Shown here in pieces: positions 24,633 to 29,291 of a stretch of 29,291 nucleotides of DNA. Each line of letters starts with the position of its first letter. Position 1 is the first letter of the stretch. A program made the translations under genes and the position numbers. The notes beneath the pieces were generated by a model, which saw nothing but the letters and a program-made list of their open reading frames with translations, was not told where the DNA came from and made no database searches. Source of the stretch: Bacteroidales bacterium. GTDB taxonomy: Bacteria > Bacteroidota > Bacteroidia > Bacteroidales > UBA932. The stretch lies in the NCBI GenBank assembly GCA_004556005.1, contig SFJA01000029.1:1-29291 (forward strand). Direction: 5' to 3'.

Positions 24633-25996
24633 ATACTCTGTTTGACAAAATCTGGGACTCGCATATCGTTTCTCTTATCGAGGATGGCCCGACCCAGCTC
24701 TACATAGACCGCCTCTATTGTCACGAGGTCACCAGCCCACAGGCTTTTGACGGACTCAGGGCAAGGGGCATCAAGTGCCTCAGGCCTGAACGAGTATTCT
24801 GCATGCCTGACCACAACACCCCGACCCACGACCAGGACAAGCCTATAGCAGACCCGGTTTCAAAGGCCCAGGTGGATGCACTTGAGCGCAATGCTGAACA
24901 ATTCGGCCTCACATACTACGGAATGATGAATCCGGACAACGGAATCATACACGTCGTAGGACCGGAAAAGGGTCTCAGCCTTCCGGGAATGACCATAGTT
25001 TGCGGAGACTCGCATACTTCTACCCACGGTGCAGTCGGCGCCGTCGCTTTCGGCATCGGTACCAGTGAGGTGGAGATGGTTCTTGCATCTCAGTGCATAC
25101 TGCAGCAGAAGCCTAAGTCTATGAGCATACGCATTGAGGGCGAGCTCGGCAAGGGCGTGACAGCCAAGGATATGGCACTTTATCTTATGATGAAGCTGAC
25201 TACCAGCGGAGCAACAGGATATTTTATCGAATACCGTGGCTCGGCAGTCCGTTCCCTTTCTATGGAAGGCCGTCTCACTCTTTGCAACCTGTCCATAGAA
25301 ATGGGTGCCAGGGGCGGTTTCGTCGCACCTGACGAGACTACCTTCGAGTATCTCAAAGGTCGTGAGTATGCTCCAAAGGGCGATGACTGGGACAAGGCCG
25401 TTGCTTATTGGAAAACGCTCAGCAGCGGGGACGATGCCGTATTTGACAAGGAACTTGTTTTCGATGCTTCGGACATCAGACCTATGATTACTTACGGAAC
25501 CAACCCCGGAATGGGTATGCCTGTTGATGCAAGCATTCCTTCGGATGCTTCGCGCAAGGCCCTGGACTATATGGGATTCGAAGCAGGCCAGTGCCTGCTC
25601 GGTCATAAGGTGGACTATGTTTTCCTGGGTGCTTGCACCAACGGAAGGATAGAAGACTTCAGGGCATTCGCCTCGGTTGCAAAGGGCCGCCGCAAGGCTG
25701 AAGGCGTTACTGCCTGGCTCGTTCCCGGTTCCTGGGCTGTAAAACGGCAGATTGAGGAGGAAGGACTGGACAAACTGCTGCAGGAAGCCGGATTCGAGAT
25801 TCGCCAGCCGGGTTGCTCAGCCTGCCTTGCAATGAATGACGACAAGATTCCTGCAGGAAAGTATGCCGTATCGACCAGCAACCGCAACTTCGAAGGCCGT
25901 CAGGGTCCAGGTTCTCGCACCATGCTGGCAAGCCCGCTCACTGCCGCAGCCGCTGCGGTATGCGGAGTTGTAACCGATCCAAGAGAATTGTTATGA
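24629..25996 (+). CDS. leuC: 3-isopropylmalate dehydratase, large subunit
   Basis: LeuC with LeuD isomerises 2-isopropylmalate to 3-isopropylmalate through an iron-sulfur cluster (aconitase superfamily). ATG 24629 (MNTLFDKIWDSHIV) is chosen because it gives the conserved N-terminus and an ATGA overlap with leuA; the frame extends 8 codons upstream. The 455 residues are normal. Visible motifs are PDHNTPTHDQ, CGDSHTSTHGAVGAVAFGIG, the cluster cysteines in FLGACTNGRIEDF and PGCSACLAMN, and the C-terminal TSNRNFEGRQGPGSRTMLAS. It overlaps leuD by 4 bases. With the citramalate synthase nearby, the complex probably also isomerises citramalate. Confidence 0.96.
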   Translation: MNTLFDKIWDSHIVSLIEDGPTQLYIDRLYCHEVTSPQAFDGLRARGIKCLRPERVFCMPDHNTPTHDQDKPIADPVSKAQVDALERNAEQFGLTYYGMMNPDNGIIHVVGPEKGLSLPGMTIVCGDSHTSTHGAVGAVAFGIGTSEVEMVLASQCILQQKPKSMSIRIEGELGKGVTAKDMALYLMMKLTTSGATGYFIEYRGSAVRSLSMEGRLTLCNLSIEMGARGGFVAPDETTFEYLKGREYAPKGDDWDKAVAYWKTLSSGDDAVFDKELVFDASDIRPMITYGTNPGMGMPVDASIPSDASRKALDYMGFEAGQCLLGHKVDYVFLGACTNGRIEDFRAFASVAKGRRKAEGVTAWLVPGSWAVKRQIEEEGLDKLLQEAGFEIRQPGCSACLAMNDDKIPAGKYAVSTSNRNFEGRQGPGSRTMLASPLTAAAAAVCGVVTDPRELL

Positions 25997-26613
25997 AACA
26001 GAAATTCGATATAATAGAGAGCACTATGGTGCCTCTCCCGCTCGAAAACGTTGATACTGACCAGATTATTCCGGCCCGTTTCCTCAAGGCGACCACCCGT
26101 GACGAGAGTTTCTTCGGGGACAATCTCTTCAGGGACTGGCGCTTTGCCCCGGACGGCAGCGTAAGGGAGTCGTTCGTCCTCAACAGACCCGAATTCAGCG
26201 AAGCACCGCACAAGGGAGTGCACGAGGTCCTGGTTGCAGGGAAAAATTTCGGTTCGGGATCGAGCCGCGAGCACGCAGCCTGGGCGATAGCGGGTTACGG
26301 TTTCAGGGCGGTAATCTCCAGCTTCTTTGCTGACATTCACAAAAACAACGAACTCAATAACTTCGTGCTGCCGGTGGTAGTGTCGGAGGGCTTCCTTGCC
26401 TCTCTTTTCAAGAGCATTGAGGAGGATCCGCAGTGCAAGGTCAGGATTGACGTTCCGAGCCAGACCGTATGCAATCTTGCGACAGGGGAGAAGGAGCATT
26501 TCGAAATCAATGCCTATAAGAAGTTCTGCCTGATGAATGCTCTTGACGACATCGATTATCTCCTGAGCAAGAAAGACAAGATTGAAGCATTTGAACAGTC
26601 GAGGTCCTTATGA
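25993..26613 (+). CDS. leuD: 3-isopropylmalate dehydratase, small subunit
   Basis: LeuD is the swivelling partner of LeuC. ATG 25993 (MKQKFDIIESTMVPLPLENV) overlaps the leuC stop as ATGA; an in-frame start 11 codons upstream gives a non-conserved N-terminus and is rejected. The 206-residue protein shows DTDQIIPARFLK, GKNFGSGSSREHAAWAI and the SSFFADIHKNNELNNFVLPV strand that fix the family. It overlaps the following citramalate synthase gene as ATGA, pointing to translational coupling through this part of the operon. Confidence 0.96.
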   Translation: MKQKFDIIESTMVPLPLENVDTDQIIPARFLKATTRDESFFGDNLFRDWRFAPDGSVRESFVLNRPEFSEAPHKGVHEVLVAGKNFGSGSSREHAAWAIAGYGFRAVISSFFADIHKNNELNNFVLPVVVSEGFLASLFKSIEEDPQCKVRIDVPSQTVCNLATGEKEHFEINAYKKFCLMNALDDIDYLLSKKDKIEAFEQSRSL

Positions 26614-28139
26614 TGGAGATAATGGATACAACCCTGCGTGACGGGGAACAGACTGCCGGAGTGTCGTTCAATGCGAGCGAGAAACTTGCCATTGCACAGC
26701 TGCTGCTCGGTGAACTCGGCATAGACAGGATAGAAATCGCTTCCGCAAGGGTTTCAGAAGGCGAAAGCGACTCTTTCCGTACCGTTTGCGCCTGGGCTGC
26801 TTCGGCAGGCTGCATCGACAGGGTCGAGGCTCTCGGCTTTGTCGATGGAGGCACTTCCGTGGACTGGATCGCCGACCACGGCGGCAAGGTTGTAAACATA
26901 CTTGCTAAGGGTTCTCTGCGACATCTGGAAAAGCAGCTGCGCAAGACTCCCGAGGAGCATATAGCAGATATATGCAAGGTTCTCGACAGGGTTGCGGAGC
27001 GCGGAATGACGGCAAACCTCTATCTTGAAGACTGGTCCAACGGCATCGCCGACAGTCCCGAGTACGTTTTTATGATGATGGATGCGCTCAAAGACAGTTC
27101 AATAAAGCGCTTCATGCTGCCCGACACCCTAGGCGTGATGAATCCCTGGTCGGTCGAGCGTTACTGCTCGCAGATGATAGAGCGCTATCCCGATCTGCAT
27201 TTCGACTTCCACGCACACAACGACTATGATCTCGCAGTTGCCAACAGCATAGCGGCGGCAAAAGCAGGAGTCAAGGGAATTCATACAACAGTAAACGGAC
27301 TTGGAGAGCGCTCAGGAAACGCCCCGCTTGCGAGCGTGGTCGCCTGCCTGAACGACCAGACTGGTTTGCATTCTTCAGTTGACGAGAGCTGCCTCAATCA
27401 CGTCTGCAAGTACGTGGAAAGCATTTCGGGCGTGAGGATTCCGGACAACGAACCTGTGGTAGGCGAAAACGTTTTTACCCAGAGCAGCGGCGTGCATGCA
27501 GACGGAGACAAGAAGGCTAACCTGTACGCAAACAGCCTGCTTCCGGAACGTTTCGGACGCAAGCGCACCTATGCCCTCGGCAAGATGAGCGGCAAGGCTA
27601 ACATAATCAACAACCTTGACTCTCTCGGACTCAGCCTGACTCCGGAACAGATCAGGCTCGTGACCGCCAGAGTGGTCGAACTCGGCGACAAGAAGCAGTC
27701 GATGACCGCAGAGGATCTTCCGTTCATCATCGCGGACGTTCTGGGCAGCGGTCAGGCGGCTGACAATATCCACATTGTCAACTACTCGCTCCAGCTCGCG
27801 CGAGGCATGCGTCCGGTGGCGATAGTGAAGCTCAGCATTCACGGGACCGAGTACGAGGAGTCCGCGCCAGGAGACGGTCAGTACGATGCCTTCATGAAGG
27901 CCCTATGGAAGATTTACGATACGCTCGGCAAGCATCATCCGATACTTACCGACTATCAGGTCAGCATTCCTCCGGGAGGAAGGACTGATGCCCTCGTTTC
28001 TACTACCATCACCTGGGACAATAACGGCAACTCATTCCGTACCAGGGGTATAGACTCGGACCAGACCGAAGCTGCAATCAAGGCTACGGTCAAGATGTTG
28101 AACATCATTGAAAATATGAACATAAGTACACTGAAATGA
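26610..28139 (+). CDS. cimA: (R)-citramalate synthase of the Leptospira CimA type (LeuA paralogue)
   Basis: This LeuA-family enzyme is predicted to condense pyruvate with acetyl-CoA to citramalate, the first step of threonine-independent isoleucine synthesis. The 509 residues contain MDTTLRDGEQTAGVSF at the start, FHAHNDYDLAVANS and NGLGERSGNAPLAS for the metal site, GVHADGDKKANLYAN, and a C-terminal LeuA-type regulatory domain. Catalytic R10 and D11 match R16 and D17 of Leptospira citramalate synthase. The three residues said to select pyruvate there (L81, L104, Y144) are present here at a constant offset of six: L75, L98 and Y138, the last in YLEDWSNG. It sits between leuD and leuB with ATGA overlaps at both ends. 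The main alternative is a second isopropylmalate synthase. Confidence 0.85.
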   Translation: MMEIMDTTLRDGEQTAGVSFNASEKLAIAQLLLGELGIDRIEIASARVSEGESDSFRTVCAWAASAGCIDRVEALGFVDGGTSVDWIADHGGKVVNILAKGSLRHLEKQLRKTPEEHIADICKVLDRVAERGMTANLYLEDWSNGIADSPEYVFMMMDALKDSSIKRFMLPDTLGVMNPWSVERYCSQMIERYPDLHFDFHAHNDYDLAVANSIAAAKAGVKGIHTTVNGLGERSGNAPLASVVACLNDQTGLHSSVDESCLNHVCKYVESISGVRIPDNEPVVGENVFTQSSGVHADGDKKANLYANSLLPERFGRKRTYALGKMSGKANIINNLDSLGLSLTPEQIRLVTARVVELGDKKQSMTAEDLPFIIADVLGSGQAADNIHIVNYSLQLARGMRPVAIVKLSIHGTEYEESAPGDGQYDAFMKALWKIYDTLGKHHPILTDYQVSIPPGGRTDALVSTTITWDNNGNSFRTRGIDSDQTEAAIKATVKMLNIIENMNISTLK

Positions 28140-29194
28140 AACTGAATATAGCAAAACTCCCCGGTGACGGAATTGGCCCCGAGGTCGTTGAACAGGCCGT
28201 AAAGGCCGTTGATGCAGTCTGCAGACGCTTCGGACACGAAGCCAGCTACACTTTTGCTGAAGTAGGCGCTTGTGCCATAGACAAATACGGTTCCGCATTC
28301 CCTGAGTCAACCTACAAGGTATGTCTCGAGTCGGATGCAGTCCTCTTCGGGGCCGTGGGCGACCCTCGCTACGATAACGACCCGACTGCAAAGGTGCGTC
28401 CGGAGCAAGGTCTGCTCGCAATGCGCAAGCAGCTCGGGCTCTACGCCAACCTCAGGCCGGTAGAGACCTTCTCCTCGCTGGTGGACAAGAGCCCGCTGAA
28501 GCGGGAACTCGTTGACGGAGCCGAATTCCTCTGTGTCCGCGAGCTGACGGGCGGTATGTACTTCGGCGAAAAGGGCCGCCTTGACGGGGGAGATACCGCA
28601 TATGATACCAATATCTACCATCGTTACGAGGTAGAGCGCATACTCAAGCTTGCATACAGTTATGCGATGCGCCGCCGCCGTCATCTTACGGTAGTTGACA
28701 AGGCTAACGTGCTCGAGAGCTCTCGCCTCTGGAGGCAGGTTGCACAGGAACTTGCCCCTCAGTATCCGGAAGTTACCACCGACTATATGTATGTGGATAA
28801 TGCCGCGATGCAGCTCATCCGCTGCCCGAAATTCTTCGATGTCATCGTGACCGAAAACACCTTCGGCGACATACTTACCGACGAGGCGAGCTGCATCACC
28901 GGTTCCATGGGTCTGCTCGCATCAGCGTCCATAGGCGAAAAGACCGGCGTATTCGAGCCTATCCACGGCTCCTACCCTCAGGCAGCCGGCAAGAACATCG
29001 CCAACCCGCTCGCAACCATACTTTCAGCCGCAATGATGTTTGAATACGCATTCGGACTTATGGAAGAGGGTGCTGCAATCAGGGCTGCCGTAGCTGAAAG
29101 CATTGAACAGAAAGTTGTAACGGAAGACCTTGCCGACGGAGGAAAGGCATACAGCACTTCGGAGGTCGGCGACTGGGTCGCAAAACATATTTAG
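28136..29194 (+). CDS. leuB: 3-isopropylmalate dehydrogenase
   Basis: LeuB oxidatively decarboxylates 3-isopropylmalate to 2-oxoisocaproate with NAD; with citramalate synthase upstream it probably also converts 3-methylmalate to 2-oxobutyrate. The 352-residue protein shows the N-terminal LPGDGIGPEVVEQ, AVGDPRYD, QLGLYANLRPVE, the substrate loop ELTGGMYFG, the metal-site TENTFGDILTDEAS and the nucleotide-binding EPIHGSYPQAAGKNIANPLA. It overlaps the preceding gene as ATGA. The next gene begins one base after its stop. Confidence 0.96.
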   Translation: MKLNIAKLPGDGIGPEVVEQAVKAVDAVCRRFGHEASYTFAEVGACAIDKYGSAFPESTYKVCLESDAVLFGAVGDPRYDNDPTAKVRPEQGLLAMRKQLGLYANLRPVETFSSLVDKSPLKRELVDGAEFLCVRELTGGMYFGEKGRLDGGDTAYDTNIYHRYEVERILKLAYSYAMRRRRHLTVVDKANVLESSRLWRQVAQELAPQYPEVTTDYMYVDNAAMQLIRCPKFFDVIVTENTFGDILTDEASCITGSMGLLASASIGEKTGVFEPIHGSYPQAAGKNIANPLATILSAAMMFEYAFGLMEEGAAIRAAVAESIEQKVVTEDLADGGKAYSTSEVGDWVAKHI

Positions 29195-29195
29195 T

Positions 29196-29291
29196 ATGAA
29201 AGATTTGAACTGGGAATCGCTCGGATTCAGCGTCACACGTACAAATGCTGTGATTGTAAGCCGTTATGCTGACGGCAAATGGTCTGAAATA
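29196..29291 (+). CDS. ilvE: Branched-chain amino-acid aminotransferase, N-terminal fragment (runs off right edge)
   Basis: ATG 29196 opens a frame that reaches the right edge without a stop, giving 32 residues: MKDLNWESLGFSVTRTN, then VIVSRYADGKWSEI. The pattern of an aspartate/asparagine-Trp start, a (L/P)GF segment and YxDGKW is the usual N-terminus of class IV branched-chain aminotransferases in Bacteroidota. It would perform the last step for valine, leucine and isoleucine, and starts one base after leuB. The call rests on a short segment plus operon context. Confidence 0.72.
   Translation, partial: MKDLNWESLGFSVTRTNAVIVSRYADGKWSEI

Overview
The window looks like chromosomal DNA from a member of the Bacteroidota, probably Bacteroidales. 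Two promoters fit the Bacteroidota sigma-factor pattern (TTTG, 19 bases, then TAnnTTTG): an exact match before a tRNA and a 7/8 match before ilvD. Shine-Dalgarno sequences are weak, aspartate kinase and homoserine dehydrogenase are fused, and the proteins read as Bacteroidota versions. Coding density is high, and nearly everything is amino-acid biosynthesis or housekeeping.

Layout. (1) 1-716: the start of a minus-strand multi-helix-turn-helix (excisionase-like) protein that runs off the left edge, then an AT-rich spacer with operator-like repeats; this may be the edge of an integrated element abutting the 3' end of mnmE. (2) 717-6469, minus strand: glmM-like phosphohexomutase, a NamZ/DUF1343-like protein, an FAD-dependent oxidoreductase and mnmE, closely spaced. 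Both glmM and mnmE carry in-frame low-complexity insertions built from tandem repeats. (3) 6599-7122, plus strand: a small DUF486/DMT membrane protein, then tRNA-Glu(CTC) with its own promoter and a likely terminator. (4) 7123-7557: a 435-base gene-free stretch rich in inverted repeats, including a 105-base candidate structured element. (5) 7558-17974, minus strand: flavodiiron protein, metF, metH, aspartokinase/homoserine dehydrogenase, aspartate-semialdehyde dehydrogenase and an aspartate-type aminotransferase, a methionine/aspartate-family cluster. (6) 18190 to the right edge, plus strand: a compact branched-chain amino-acid operon, ilvD-ilvB-ilvN-ilvC-leuA-leuC-leuD-cimA-leuB-ilvE(partial), with several ATGA start-stop overlaps.

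How the genes work together. Region 5 takes aspartate through aspartyl phosphate and aspartate semialdehyde to homoserine (the asd and thrA products), while MetF and MetH supply the methyl group for methionine. Region 6 makes valine and leucine from pyruvate. It also contains a LeuA paralogue that keeps all three pyruvate-pocket residues of Leptospira citramalate synthase, so LeuCD and LeuB probably serve both leucine and a threonine-independent isoleucine route. The two clusters diverge from one 215-base intergenic region.

I did not find a clearly new defence, mobile or secondary-metabolic system. The points most worth a second look are the repeat insertions in MnmE and GlmM, the citramalate synthase call, the possible attachment site at the mnmE 3' end, the NamZ-like protein with a changed signature motif and no signal peptide, the short divergent MetH activation domain, and the structured intergenic element.
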